From Patiria miniata (Eukaryota; Echinodermata; Asteroidea; Valvatida; Asterinidae): a DNA stretch of 64,000 bases. This document shows positions 32,596 through 44,719 of this stretch, piece after piece; position 1 is the stretch's first letter; every line of letters starts with the position of its first letter. Position numbers and translations under genes: made by a program. The notes under the pieces were generated by a model that did not search any database, was not told the origin of the DNA, and worked only from the letters and a program-made list of their open reading frames with translations. The stretch lies in assembly GCF_015706575.1 (NCBI RefSeq), contig NW_024037057.1:4483501-4547500 (forward strand), in the 5' to 3' direction.

Positions 32596-35500
32596 CTAAG
32601 GCAACATATCTTGATACTGCTCCAATATACTGTGCATCCAATACTCTCGGAAAGACCCAAAATCAAGTCCCCTTTTCGGATCCCATGCTTCGGTTATGCG
32701 TTTCTTATCTTCTTCTGTCAATGAACAATAACCCAATTTCAGGCTACTAACATGTTTCATATGTTTCAGGCAGTCTGCCCATGTTTGTGCAGAGCCTCTC
32801 AAAGACTCATTTGCCTCAAGGCTGAGGATTTCTACGGTTGGCATTCGACTTACTGTTGTAGCAATGTGTTCAATGTCAGTGCTCTGCAGTGAGCAACGAG
32901 TTAATCTAAACTCCTTTAGGTGCGTTAGGTTACGTAAGGGTGCGGTCCATAACTCTGCGGAACCTCCCAGATTATCAATGCCATCAAGGATCAATCTGAC
33001 TAAATCTCCTCGATTACTTAGTGACTGTAAAATATCTGCCATATCCTCGCCTGTTAGTGAGAACTGCTTAATGCCCAGTTGTATGCCATTATGACATGGG
33101 TGCACACTTAGCCCCTCGGAGAAATAACCGAAATAACAACTCACCAGATTGCCCATGCGGCTCACTGATTCAGCGATGTATTTCACATCGCGACTTTTAA
33201 TGCTACAGGCACTCATATCAAGGCTCTTTAGATGCATCATTCTCTGCAAACTAGCCGCCCACGTTTCGGCGTAACCACCCAAGGTGGAATTATGTGAAAT
33301 CCTAAGATTTGCCAAATTTGGCATTTTACTCAATGCTGCACCAAGGATCTCAATGTCAGTGCATTGCAATGAGCAATATCTTAAATTTAACTCCTGAAGT
33401 TTTATCACATTTCGTAAGGGTGGGGCCCAGAAACCTGCAGAACCACCCAGACCATCAATACCATCAAGGGTCAAACTGACTAAGTTTCTTCGATTTCTGA
33501 ATGATTGTAATATAACCGCCATATCCTCTCCGGTTAGTGAGAACTGTTGAATTCCAAGGCGTATGCCATTATCGCATGGCTGTACAACCAACACCTTAGC
33601 AGAACACCTTTGCTGAAGATTGGTCAAATTTGGTATTTGAACAAGGTGTTTAATGTCGGTGCTTTGCAATAAGCATTGACCTAAATCCAACTCTCGAAGC
33701 TCTGTTTTTCAAGGGTGGGGTCCAGATACCCGCAGAACCATCCTGACGATTAATTGGTATGCCGTCAAGGATCAAGCTGACTAAATCTTTCCGATTACTG
33801 AATGACTGTAATATATCCGCCATATCCTCGCCAGTTAATGATAAACCAATCATCCGTAGCTGTATACCACCATCGCATTGTTGTACACGCAACGGCTCGA
33901 AACCACTGTAGTTGATAACACAATCCAACAGATTCTCCATGCGACTGACGGATTCGGCGATATATTTCACATCGCGAATGTTACTCTTACTGAAACGCAT
34001 AGAAAGTTTCTCCAAATAAATCATCCTTTGTAAGCTAGCTGCCCAAATTTTGGCGTTACCACTCAAGTCCGTATTGTATGATACCTTAAGATTGGTCAAG
34101 TTTGGTATTTGAACAAGGTGTTCAATGTCAGCGCGTTGCAATGGGCAATGATATAAATCCAACTCCCGAAGTTCCGTGAGGCTTTCTAAGTGAGGCGTCC
34201 AGATACCTGGGAAACCACCTGGACCATCAATTGTCATGCCATAAAGGATCAAACTGACTACATCTCTCCAATTAGTGAGTGCCTGTAGAATATCCGCCAT
34301 ATCCTCGCCGGACAGTGAGATCTGCTTAATGCTCAGTTTTATGCCATTATTGCATGGCTCTACACACACCTCCTCATTGTAACCCCTGAAATAACAACTC
34401 ACCAGATTCTCCATGCGGCTGATTGATTCAGCGATGTATTTCACATTGCGACTGTTAAAGTTACAACCGCGTACTTCAAGGTTCTTTAGGTGAATCATCG
34501 ACTGCAAACTAACAACCCATGGCCACGTACCAGCGTGACCACCCAAACTAGAATTTTGTGAAATCGTTAGATTGGCAAGGTTTGGCATTTGATTCAATGC
34601 TGCACCAAGAGGTTGAATGTCATTGCTTTGCAGAGAGCAAACACTGAAATTTAACTCCCGAAGTTCCATCAGTTGTTTTAAGGGTGGAGTCCAGATACTT
34701 GCGGAACCACCCAGACCATCAATGTCATGAAGTGTCAAACTGACTAAGTCTCTCCGATTACTAAACGACTGTAAAAGATCAGCCACATCCTCACCGGTAA
34801 GTGAGAGCTCGGTAATTCTCACATGTATGCCATTATTGCATGGCTGTACACGCAACACTGGGGCGAAACTATTGTAGTTGATATCACAATTCACCAGATT
34901 CTCCATGCAGCTAACTGATTCAGCGATATATTTTACATCGCAGTCTTCAATGCTACAATCACTCATGTCAAGCGTCTGCAGGTGACTCATCCTCCGCAGA
35001 CTCCCCGCCCACGTTACGGCCTTACTACCCAGACTCTCATTCTCGGAGAGGTTAAGATTGCTCAAGTTTGGCATCTCCCCAACCGATGCTGCAATGTGTT
35101 GTATATCTTGTTCATTTATGTCACATGTCGATAAATTGAGTGATTTCAGGTGAACCATCCTCATCAAACTACCCGCCCACGTTCCCGCCTTACCACCCAA
35201 CTCCCCACTGCCTGAAAGGTCGAGGTCGGCCAAATTGGGCATCTCCCCAACTGATAATGCAATGTATATCACATCACGCGGGTATAACCCACATCTAGGT
35301 AAATGGAGTGTTGCAAGGGATTTTATCCCAGGCAAATGAACCGCCCAGCCTTTGCCGGATCCACCCAACTTCGTTCCTTGCCGGTTAATTTCATTCAAGT
35401 TGCCTGCATTTGATGATAAAGGTTCATCATCAATGTTACCCGTGTTTAGTCTGCATTCAACGAAACGCAATTTGCGAAGATTTGTCATTTTGGTCAAACG

Positions 35501-37068
35501 TGAGAGTACAATTTCACTCCACCTTGACAGGTCACACCTAATAAATTCAATGTGACTTACTTCAGCAAGGTAATCTACTCCCGAGACCTCTGTCTGCTCG
35601 GCAACATGCTTCAGCAACCACACGAGCGAGTTCAATAAGTCCTTGCTATAAGTATATATAAACATGAATGGATTGAAATACGACTCGATGAAATCTTCAA
35701 ACAAAGCACTTGACTGACTTTCAAAGTAGCAATTCATGGACAATCTCTCATCTTGTTTTAAGTTCTCGTACAGCTTCCGCAATATATGCCTTGTGCATTG
35801 TTGATTGTCGCCGCAGCAAAAGCGCAACATGTACTCGAAGTTCTCAGGTTCGTAAATTTGATTGAGAATGCTCTGAAATTTGCAATCGTCTCTGGCTGAA
35901 AGGATCTGACAGTACATGGCTGCGCAGTACTCTTGAATTGTCTTATGGATAAACTGCACGTTATTGTGCGTGTCAAGCCAATTCATGACCCTCTGGCTAG
36001 TGAGAATACCTGCTTGTATTGCTTTATCAAGTGCACTCTTCTCAAACTCTTTCTCTTGAAATGAAAGCTTTGAAGAAGCAAGCCCTTTTAAAGCAGTTAT
36101 ACCGAGTGAAATCACTATTTCCGATATTGCTTCTTTTGATAATTCAGGCATCTTTCTTCGAAATATGTATCTAATTGCCTCACTGAACAATCTTGATAAA
36201 GTATCGGGTAGTGTTGCCTTTTCCCTCCATAATAAACACATTAGCAGAAGTAACATTGGACTTCGTGCCAAATCACGAAGGACATTTGATGACTTAATCC
36301 TATCCAGAAGTGCCTCAGCCATATCAAGCTTTGCAGAGAAGAACTTTCTCACATATTTCCAAATATCTTCCATCCTAAATCCTAACACTTTAACATGGGT
36401 GAAAGGGTTCTCAATGAGTGATTTGCTTTTCAATTCATCCAAGCGTGAGGGGCGAGTTGTTACAACCACAAAACATTCTTTGCCAAATTTTCGATTGAGC
36501 ATTCTTAGAATGGAACCAAATTTCTCTGGTTCGCGGTTCGTTGTCGTGAGTTCATCAAAACCATCTATGAGAATGACCACTTTACTACCATTGTTCTTAA
36601 TGAATGCTTCCAAATCACACTTGTTAACATTTGTGTCGTCTGATAAAAGCTGATCAAACACGGAATCAACCAGGTCAGACGTTTGATCGAGAGCGGACAT
36701 TTTCAAAACAAACAAAAGTGTGAACGTTTTGAGTGCAATACCCTTTGCCCAGTCATATGCAATTTTGTCAATAATGGTCGACTTCCCCATCCCAGCTGAC
36801 CCACACAATATGGCGCGTTTAATCACTTTCCCGTCTCTTGTTTTTACGAGGAAAATGTCTCCATACTCTTTCACATTTCCGTCTATGTCATCCTGGTCAC
36901 CCTTTTCTAATTGCAACTCTGTATATATATCCCTGATATGTTTCATGTCGTCATCGACCCAGGGTATTAACTGAACGTAGCTACCTGTGGTAGTATACCG
37001 GTCTTTTAATTCACTACTGCAAAGATCAGCAGCAACACTCGGACTGGCTTGCGCTCTTCCCGTCTCGG
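32596..37068 (-). CDS. NACHT-LRR exon of the UBL-DD-NLR gene, one frame break in the LRRs
   Basis: From a phase-1 acceptor (TCTTTTCACAG) the single 4.5-kb exon encodes ~45 residues of lead, then a NACHT NTPase. It has ILCGSAGMGKST (Walker A, Lys at 36,782-36,784), VVILIDGFDEL (Walker B) and FVVVTTRPSRL (sensor). A helical region follows with FIHKTIQEYCAAMYC, the usual NLR winged-helix end. Then come leucine-rich repeats in super-repeats of ~160 residues, each starting V.PC.NGI and SLTGEDMADILQS. NACHT proteins are cytosolic sensors that oligomerise on ATP exchange; the LRRs bind the trigger. Near 33,705 the frame shifts: the first part would end at 33,650 after 1,098 codons from the internal Met, and the second part continues to 32,596. 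This is either a real truncation, a decaying allele or a base-call error. Confidence 0.85.
32600..35000 (-). repeat. Coding super-repeats of the LRR region, period ~475-490 bp
   Basis: The motif ATGCCATTAT.GCATGG or close variants (encoding P-C-N-N-G-I) recurs near 34,830, 34,343, 33,868, 33,563 and 33,088. Steps are 487, 475, 305 and 475 bases. The 305-base step marks a shortened module that lost most of one LRR pair; the frame break lies in the same module. Confidence 0.8.
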
Positions 37069-37595
37069 CTGTGAAAAGAAAAGATGCAACATTGAGTGTG
37101 AATTCAATGATGTACTTAAATCCAGTGCCGCCACCCCCTCCCCAATTACAAAAAAGTCCTTTGAAGCAACAACATGTATATACAATCGCAATTCATGTTT
37201 TTGATTTTGACTCGTTATGGCCGTTTTCAACCATATCATTAGTTCGTGGCACAAGTGGCGTTTCCGCCACTTTTTGCAGCCCAAATGGGAATGAAACAGT
37301 GTCCTGATGAGGACTAAAGCAGGCTAGTCGAAAGGTTGAGACCAAAGACAAGTTCTTTTGGAGCTTACATCAGGACTGTTCTTATCAGAACAAAAGAAAA
37401 CTACTTGGCGAAAGTTGATAATAAGCAGGACAAGTTCTTTTCAGAACTAAATATCTTCTAAGCAGTAGTTATTACCACATGGTGTTACTAGCAAACCAAA
37501 CGATACCAATACTCCAACATGCAAAGCCTCAAATCTTATATCGGAATGAAACTAGCTAGTGAGAGAATGATACGACGGACTGTGCAGTTATTTAC

Positions 37596-39317
37596 CTGAT
37601 GGGATTTCTGGCATAGTCACGTTTTGAATGAAGTTCAAGGTGGGTTCGTGAAGAGGTGCCAAGAAGACAGGATTATTCGTACCCTTAACACGCATTGAAT
37701 CCACGGAAACGTGTTGCACAGGTCCTTGTCTTAGTACAGCAGTTGATTGGGATGAGGTTTCAAGTCGGAGTCCAACGGGTACGACGTCTTGAGCTGAGCT
37801 TGGACCCTGCATTATCTGTCGGTCTTGAGATGTCCTTTCTCTGACCACTAGGCCTTGCATCTCCGAGTGATTTCTTGGTTTAACACCCACCTGTACATGA
37901 CCTGATTTCTGTTGTGCAGAACTGTTCAGTCCATGATCCTCAGATGATTGCATCCTTTCTTTATGAATATTCGGATCGGTTCCACCAGCCTTTTGCTGGT
38001 TTTGTCTCTGTCCATCGGACGATGTAGTCCCTTTCTGCTTACTCTGTTCTTTATCCTCTCCCGCTAAAGCATTTTTTTGAAGTTTGTCTCGATGACTAGC
38101 GTCCTCCTGACTCGGTCGCTGTTCTTCAGATGATGTTGGCCCTTTCTGCGTTTTCTGCTTTTCGTTAAACCCTGGCCTTTGTTTGTCTGCCTGCCTTCTG
38201 TGTTCATTCTCCACCTGCTCTTGTCCTGATTTTTGTTCTCTCGAATGTTTTTTCCTTTTCGGTAAAAGTGAGCGAATAGACTTTTTAAGACGACTTTTAA
38301 ATGAGGTTGATTGAGATGATGTCATTGAACAATTTGGGGAATTCTGTTCACCGGCGCCTGCAACTCGATTCTGTACCTCAGCCGTACCTGGATGACCAAC
38401 CTCCTCCTGACTTGGTCTCTGCTCCTCATCAGATGGTCTAATATGTTTCTGTCTGCCGTGTTCTTTAACAACTTCTTGTTCATGTCTCTGAAGATGGTCT
38501 TGTTCCTCATGTCCCGGTCGCTGTCCCTCTAATTTTGTAATCCATGTCTGCTTGCTCTCCTCTTCCACTTGAAACTCTGATTGAGGTTTGTCTCGATGAC
38601 CAACTTTCTCTTCACTTAGTATGTGTTCTGTATCGGATTGTCTAAAATGTTTCTGCCTGCCCTGTTCTTCAACAACTCCTGGCTCATGTCTGTGAAGTCG
38701 GCCGTGTTCCTCGTGTCCCGGTCGCTGTCCCTCAGATGTTGTACTTTCTTTCTGCTTGCTCCCATCGTCCACTTGTACCTCTGATTGAGGTTTATCGTGA
38801 TGAACAACTTCCTTCTGTCCTGTTCTCTGGTCCTCCGATAATGTAGTCCCTTTCAGTTTTTGTTCTTTAACCCCTCCCACTTGAATCTCTGGTTGAGGTT
38901 CGTCACGATGACCAACCACCAGTCTCGGTCTCTGTCCCTCTGATGATGCAGTCCCTTTCTGCTTGCTTTGTTCTTGGGCCCCTCCTACTTGTACCTCTGC
39001 TTTAGGTGTGTCTTGATGACCTTGTTTCTCTTGTTTTATGCTCTGTTGCTCATCTGTTTGAATTGTTGAAGCCAGATCAGCGTACCCGATTGAAATTAAC
39101 GCATCTCGCAAATTTTGGAACCCTTCCTCTCGATTGTTTAGCTTTCTCCACCAAGAAAGCAACATCTGTAGGCTCCTTTCTTTGTCGTCTTTGGAGTTGG
39201 TTTGGATTTGCTTGATTTCTGCTGCATCAAATCCTAATAATTCTGCCAGTTCTTTCCAGGATGATTCAGTGCTCGAAGCCAAGTCCCGAAAGAACTGATC
39301 ATCAACAGGGTGGTTGT
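37596..39317 (-). CDS. Second death domain with ~480-residue charged tail (right gene)
   Basis: Phase 1 to 1, from TTTTTTTTGGCAG to GTAAATAAC. The exon starts with a death domain (HPVDDQFFRDLASSTESSWK, ELAELLGFDAAEIKQIQTNS, RSLQMLLSWWRKLNNREEGF, LRDALISIGYADLASTIQ). The tail is Gln/Glu/Lys/Ser-rich with decayed repeats (SEGQRPGHEE, SEGQRPRL, SEEQRPSQED). Near 38,240-38,320 it carries SSQSTSFKSRLKKSIRSLLP and KRKKHSREQKSG, the basic block shared with the exon at 6.4-7.2 kb. It joins to NACHT by G|CC (Ala). The tail probably acts as a long flexible tether between the DD and NACHT. Confidence 0.88.
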
Positions 39318-39748
39318 CTGCCAAAAAAAAACATTTTCGTCATTATGTAACTAAAAGTATCTAAAAAAAAAAAGGTGGCTGCCTCTTTGGAACGAAAGGC
39401 AATTAACTTTAGACATTACATGTACTTAGGTTGAAGAAAAGGCAAATTAATAATCTGATGTCCTTCGGACGCTTTAAGTATCAGTGTCAATTGTAATAAA
39501 TTACTTTGGAGGTGGTGCAACACAATTTAAACTACAAGTACTTGCAATTCTCAAGACTAACAAAACAGCAGATGCAAGAGCATCTACCACAATCTGCAAA
39601 GGCTTTCGCTAAAGTTGCTCAGGTCGTTCATTTTTTGACACGAATATAGATACTTAGGTGGATGTGGCATCCCCTCCTAAAATACGAGGGAATAACGCCC
39701 GTAGGTTGATCACCATCTCAAAAAGTTTTTTTTTCAATAAGCATTTAC

Positions 39749-39848
39749 TTTTTATTCCACCGCCCAGTAGGCCATTAGTTGACAGACGGAGTGAGATGTT
39801 CTCGTCCTGATGAATTCCACAGTCGTGAAGTGTCAGCAAGTTATGGAG
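39749..39848 (-). CDS. UBL2, second half (right gene)
   Basis: Phase 0 (after TTTTTGCCAG) to phase 1 (GTAAATG). LHNLLTLHDCGIHQDENISL and RLSTNGLLGGGIK follow the last part of ubiquitin, with a GGG where ubiquitin has its terminal Gly-Gly. The frame continues into the DD exon, so the glycines are internal. Confidence 0.85.
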
Positions 39849-40230
39849 CTGGCAAAAACAAATATAATATCCTGATATTACACAGAGTACACTCTCTGGA
39901 ACATATGGTTGACCGATGCTAGTTTGGAGATTGGGATTACACAACCCGGCTAAACAATAGTTGTAAATTTAACTTTCATCTGTGGTGCAATGAAATTGGG
40001 GGACTAAATTGGTAGGGCTAAAACCAACTCTTAATATAATCGTTATTTATCTGTTAATTTAGTGCTTTAGTACCACATCAGAAGCAGCACTGTTATAATA
40101 TACACGACTGATGTAATTTAAATTAGAAGAGGTTGTCACTAAAACTCACAATGCATGGCCTTAAGTTCGATGGAATTTTGATCCGGAATTTTCAGCATGG
40201 TTACTTTGTAAAATATGGAGCCATCTTTAC

Positions 40231-40414
40231 CTCAAAATTACGAAAGTTTCTTCGGATGAACAATCGTTGTCGTTGAGGATCGACACTAATTTTCTCTTGT
40301 ATTATTTCTTTCAGGGTGGAGACGGCTGTCTGTGGATTTAGTTGCAAACACAGTGTCGTCGGTTTATGTTGGAGGTTACTTCGAATGAAGACCTGCAGTG
40401 CCACATATCTGAAC
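40231..40414 (-). CDS. UBL2, first half (right gene)
   Basis: Phase 2 (after TTTTGGCAG) to phase 0. RYVALQVFIRSNLQHKPTTL, CLQLNPQTAVSTLKEIIQEK and ISVDPQRQRLFIRRNFRNFE match the ubiquitin order QVFI / TLCLQL / TLKEIIQEK / PQRQRLFI; compare ubiquitin [32 protein letters not shown]. The match to ubiquitin is the clearest of the four half-folds in the window. Confidence 0.85.
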
Positions 40415-40615
40415 CTGCCAAAATGAAAGGATTTATATATTTCACTTAGTGTGAATTGAGATTTTACAGCTAATGGCTGAAGGAACAGTCCATCAAATAT
40501 TATTGAAATCATTTTCTGTACACCACTTCTAAAGTGAGGAAAAACGATTGTTATTAAAAAGGTCACTGATAAATAATGCCAAGTTCAATGAGCTATATTT
40601 GCTCACATGTTTTAC

Positions 40616-40772
40616 CTGATTAGCTGACGTTTATCTTGAGTGCCAACTTGTTCCTTTTTCAGTTTCTCCTCGGTTGATGCCGCCCCGTTTTGTTTGCTTT
40701 CCTCGTCAACTCCTGCATCAGGACGCCTTTCTGGCTCGGGTCCAGCTGCTTCGTCTCTCGATTTGCTCGTTA
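40616..40772 (-). CDS. Charged linker exon (right gene)
   Basis: Phase 1 to 2, acceptor TTTTTACTTCAG, donor GTAAAAC. It encodes VTSKSRDEAAGPEPERRPDA, GVDEESKQNGAASTEEKLKK and EQVGTQDKRQLI. It is hydrophilic and probably disordered, joining DD1 to UBL2, and is the counterpart of 18,583-18,742. Confidence 0.75.
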
Positions 40773-41014
40773 CTGAAGTAAAAAGGAAAACAGAGAGACC
40801 ATAATTTTATTAACTATCTCTACTTTTTGGGGGGGTTTGGTTTGGTTTCAAAATCTAGTTTTTTCAGTTAACAGTTGTTACTCAGGAAGTTTAAAATTAC
40901 ATATTTGTTAAGAGTTTAGTTCGGTATGAGAGCGGTTTACCGCTACCAGTAGTACCGGGGTATGCTTAAATTATAGCGTGTTATGGAAATCTGCTTGTTC
41001 ACATTCTAGCTTAC

Positions 41015-41275
41015 CCGGAACATTTTGGGCCAAATCAGTCAACCCGATGGCCTCCAAAGCTCGTCTCAGCTTCTGAGCTGCTTCGTCGCGATCTGTCGTC
41101 TTTTCCCACCAAGTGAGTAAAATGTGACGGCTCTCTTCAGTGCTGCCTCCTTTGGTGGATTGGATGTCTGTAATTTCCGCTTCTTCATATCCTAGGTGTT
41201 TAGCCAATTCCTTCGATGATGATTCGATTTTTGATGACAATTCCTTGAGGTACTCATCATCAATGTTTGCTTTGT
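41015..41275 (-). CDS. Death domain 1 (right gene)
   Basis: Phase 1 to 1, 261 bases. KANIDDEYLKELSSKIESSS, KELAKHLGYEEAEITDIQST, SRHILLTWWEKTTDRDEAAQ and LRRALEAIGLTDLAQNVP. It keeps all the DD core positions of its counterpart at 18,956-19,216; the helix-1 Trp (SSW) is Ser here. It lies between UBL1 and the linker. Confidence 0.85.
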
Positions 41276-41442
41276 CTGTAAGGAAGACTTAATAACTTTA
41301 ATGAAACATTTTCAATTACGACCACTACGGTGTAAGTTATCCACAACATGTTCAAAAAAAAAGAGACTCTTGTTCTTTTTTAAAAGCTCAAATTTATGTT
41401 GTTTATTTACTTGAACATTTATTCCCAACCTCTATCATTTAC

Positions 41443-41545
41443 CTTTTGGTACATCGTCGTTATTGGCGTCATCTAATGATAGACGAAGAGAGATGAGTTC
41501 ATGCCTGTCAACACCATTCTCCTCAAGTGTGAGTAAGTCACAGAG
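41443..41545 (-). CDS. UBL1, second half (right gene)
   Basis: Phase 0 to 1. LCDLLTLEENGVDRHELISL then RLSLDDANNDDVPK. It shows the C-terminal ubiquitin-fold pattern with no glycine end, and is the same length as its counterpart at 19,632-19,734. Confidence 0.8.
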
Positions 41546-41689
41546 CTAACAAAGTGAATCATGTAAACAAGTAATTTACATAGTTAGAAGAGGAAGAGAG
41601 AACAATTTAATTGTGAATGGTTTGACATCCATCAAATACGTTCGATTGAACCTAGTTGGAAGAAATATATACTGATTTTCTTCGGGATG

Positions 41690-42186
41690 CAGGGGCGGCG
41701 GAACCGGGTGTGCGGGCCTGGGGGGCACTTGCCCCCCAGATTTACCCAAGTGCCCCTCTTGCGGACATTAATGTGCCCCCTTGAGCATTAATGTGCCCCC
41801 TCGAGACGAAAACAAAACTGGCCCTAAAATTTCGGATAATTCGTTTTCAGTAACCATTTCCCAAAATGGCATAGAGAGTTATGATATAAACGAATAACCC
41901 TTACAATGCGCCCTGAAATTTGGCACATAAAGCGTAGTTTGCATAATGATTGGCTTTGAAGAGAGCCCCCTATTTTGGAAGATGGCATTAGCCCCACACC
42001 CAACTTTTTTGTTTTAAGGAGGCAAATTGTCTGGTAAAAAAAAAAAAAACATGTCGACATTTCAGCACGGATGTGCCAACAACAAATGCTGATCACGCCA
42101 ACGCACCGACGGATGATGCCTTTTACTGAGCAAGTGCCCCTTTTTGGTGATGCTCCCCAGTTGGTAAAACCGTTCCGCCGCCGCTG
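41690..42186. mobile_element. hAT-like MITE in the UBL1 intron
   Basis: Ends CAGGGGCGGCGGAACCG and CGTTCCGCCGCCGCTG are inverted. The flanks TCGGGATG and TCGGTGTG agree at 6 of 8 positions, like an aged 8-bp target duplication. The 497-bp body has GTGCCCC / GGGGCAC repeats. It separates the two UBL1 half-exons without touching them. Confidence 0.7.
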
Positions 42187-42347
42187 TCGGTGTGGTCTCA
42201 TAATAAACAAATCATTGATATAACATGGCAATGTGAGATCTTGCATTTTGAATTACCATTGTTCTATAATCCCACAATGCGAAAATTTAGGTTTGGATAT
42301 TTGAAATTGAGCGACGCATCCGTACCGGTATTTAAAAGTAAACCTAC

Positions 42348-42531
42348 CTGGAAGATTTTTCTGATGTACAGACGCTGATATCGTGCCTCCACACCGATCT
42401 TCTTCTGGATTACCTCTTTCAGAGATGAGATGGATGTCTCGGGATGGAGTTCGAAATAAAGTGTCTTGGGTTTATGTGGAGGGGGAGTCTGGACAAAGAC
42501 CTGCAGTTTGTGTTTTACGTCTTTGGTGTTA
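42348..42531 (-). CDS. UBL1, first half (right gene)
   Basis: Phase 2 to 0. NTKDVKHKLQVFVQTPPPHK, PKTLYFELHPETSISSLKEV and IQKKIGVEARYQRLYIRKIF. It has the ubiquitin beta-beta-helix-beta pattern. It joins in frame to any of the first exons at 49,031 or 53,311 (both end in phase 2). Confidence 0.8.
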
Positions 42532-43139
42532 CTGTGAAAAAAGGGAGAAATCCTGCGTAGTTTTACAAATGCATTATTCTAAAATAGAATGACATCAACG
42601 AAGTATTCATATGGAAACTATATTCAGCGTCTCATGTCACAGTCACTAGTCTTTTAATGGTGTTGCACAATTTCCCTGAACTTTTGAGTATCCGGAAAGA
42701 GTCAAAGATCAAACAAATACTTCGATATTAAGATTCAGATAACCTTCATTTTAAATGTGACTTCCGGTAGATAAACATGTGTACACATTTCACATGGCGG
42801 CTATTTTTGCCACCCCCCCCGCAACCCTTAAAAAAGGAAGCAAAAAGAACACTTTTGGTTATAGTTCAAGAGCCAGGGGTCCTTTATTTCTTCGGGATTT
42901 GACCAAGTGTGATGGTGGGTATTTTTGGAAACACCTTGGTTACACCTCGGGGAATTCAAATTGGCTAGTCTTATGGTCACCTGGTGGTGGACCTGGTTAC
43001 CAGGAGCAGATATGTGACGTCACATAAGGAGATACAAAAAATGGCCAAATTTGGCGCTTTAATCCGATTTTCCTTAAGCCACTGGACTAGTAGGTTTTTC
43101 TTCTTGGTTCGCTGGAAATCAATAATGATAATGTGTTTC

Positions 43140-43265
43140 TCTCATGGGAGTGGTAATGAGACGACGGTTTCCCGTATGGAAGCACAAAAAGAAATGCTTC
43201 CTTCCTTAGATGCTTCCTGTTGCCTTAATGTAGGCCTCAAAATTCTTTTATGGCATCTTGGTATT
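43140..43265 (-). pseudogene. Decayed copy of the basic first exon
   Basis: Both ends match the exons at 48.8 and 53.1 kb (CTCATGGGAGTGGTAATGAG at the left, GGCATCTTGGTATTTACCGG at the right). About 60 central bases, including the RKTKVSRRRK code, are missing and the frame is lost. It is the copy nearest to the body of the right gene, so the working start must lie further away. Confidence 0.75.
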
Positions 43266-43677
43266 TACCGGGTTGACGGTGAAGAAATGTGTGAAAATTC
43301 ACGCACAGAACGGAAAATCAACTGGCAATTGTCCATGTATCGGCATTCAATGCCCTACCGCAATGGATTGTATGTAAATCAGCTATACGCCCCATTAGTA
43401 AACACACTTACCTGTAGCTCGGTAATGAACCAGTGCAAGGTAGCGCAGACTACACATGTCCTGGTATTGTTTCAAATGGATTGTTCATGGCAAAGTGGGG
43501 CGCTAATTCTTTTTCCTAAACGACATCCGTTTTCCATCTTCTGATTGGTCAATTACATGCATATCTTTTGCCTTATTCTCCACAACACAAACCCAAGTTA
43601 GGCTTTACGTCTTGTGAGAAATGTTCGTACCTCACTTTAGTAAATTAAAAGGTAAAATGAGAAGAAGTGAAAACGCT

Positions 43678-43768
43678 CACTGGGATTCGAACTCGGATCA
43701 CCTGATTAGAAGTCAGGACTACTTCATACTAGTCCACGGATCAGCTGCCAATCGTCCGTGATTTAAAC
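43678..43768 (-). repeat. tRNA-like SINE head
   Basis: The minus strand has an A-box-like TGGACTAGTATGAAG and a B box GAGTTCGAATCCCAG spaced as in a tRNA, with an anticodon-like stem CCTGA.TTCTAA.TCAGG. No matching acceptor stem is evident, so a tRNA-derived SINE or tRNA pseudogene is more likely than a working tRNA. It lies inside copy 1 of the first-exon unit and is absent from the others. Confidence 0.55.
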
Positions 43769-44719
43769 ACCATTATGCCTATTCCTATTCCTTATTCTCT
43801 AAAGCCCTGAACATCATAATCAATGCATTACTCAGAGAGAGCGACCTCTTTTGATATTGTCCGATCTCGTTTGGGAAAAGATATTTCGCAGGAGGGGCAC
43901 CAGATCATGGGTTTATCTTTTGGAAGTTTTCCAATCAACGGATTTGTCTCGGTTACGGCTACCTCTCTGACTAAGTTCTCGGATTTGATAATGTCGAAAA
44001 CAAATGGATATTCTTTTAACTCTTGAATTAAAAAAAAAAAAAACCTGTTATGTTGCTGAAGCAGAACAAGGGCCTGGATTCAGCTGGATTGCCCTAAGTC
44101 AGGGGCCTCAAACTCTTCCGAAACCATAGGCAGAAGTGAAGCCGTGCTCTGGAAACCCACTTTTTGTTGGCTCTATCTTACCAGCGGCACCAAACTATTT
44201 AAATATTCTCAGAAATGCCGTAAACACTTCAGTTTTTGGACCTTTGCCATTTCTAGTTACAATCATTCAGACTCTCGGGGTTTCAACAGTGCCCTCAGAG
44301 CAGAAATATTGCCAGGTAAACTTGCGTGTGCAGCAATAAATGGTTAACAATAAATGGTTCAAGTTGCTGTCTCCGTGTTATTTTCGACTTTCACCCAGAG
44401 AATGTTTACTTCCTTGCTTTGTTTGTTTAGCATTACAGATGATATTCCCTTTGTATAATGCATCAAACGAATCACCTCCACGTTTTGTTAGGGAACAATG
44501 ACCGAGTTTCGAATTGTTTGCGGCCCGACAACAAACCATGCAGGCCACATAACTCTTGTAGTGTTGTTTTTTCTCTGAGTAAATTCTGGAAATTTTCACA
44601 AAAAGGAACAGTTTCCTCCACCACCCCCATATTCCAAATCTGATAGTCAGCTGTTTAGGGATTTAAAATTACTATCTGTAGAAAATGTGAAACAAGTACC
44701 CAATAATTGAGACCAAAAT

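Larger units (their letters stand above)
43140..44350. repeat. First-exon / 5' flank unit, copy 1
   Basis: This segment shares ordered blocks with 48,835-49,750, 50,215-50,780 and 53,130-54,640. Examples are GACGGTGA.GAAAT.TGTG, TACTGCGATGGATTGTATGT-like, CCCCATTAGTAAACAC, GGTAGC.CAGACTACAC, ATCATGGGTTTATCTTT and GGGCCTGGATT.AGC. It carries the decayed first exon at its left end. Confidence 0.75.

Noticed and set aside
36165-36653. 162-codon open frame on the plus strand
   Set aside because: It is antisense to the NACHT coding sequence, has no domain, and arises from codon bias of the minus-strand gene.
39749-39848. Free ubiquitin or polyubiquitin gene
   Set aside because: Each fold is split by an intron, diverged from ubiquitin, and continues in frame past the glycines into death-domain exons.
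42984-43544. 186-codon plus-strand frame
   Set aside because: It covers the decayed first exon and its flank in antisense; the similar frames at 49.1 and 53.1 kb have the same cause.
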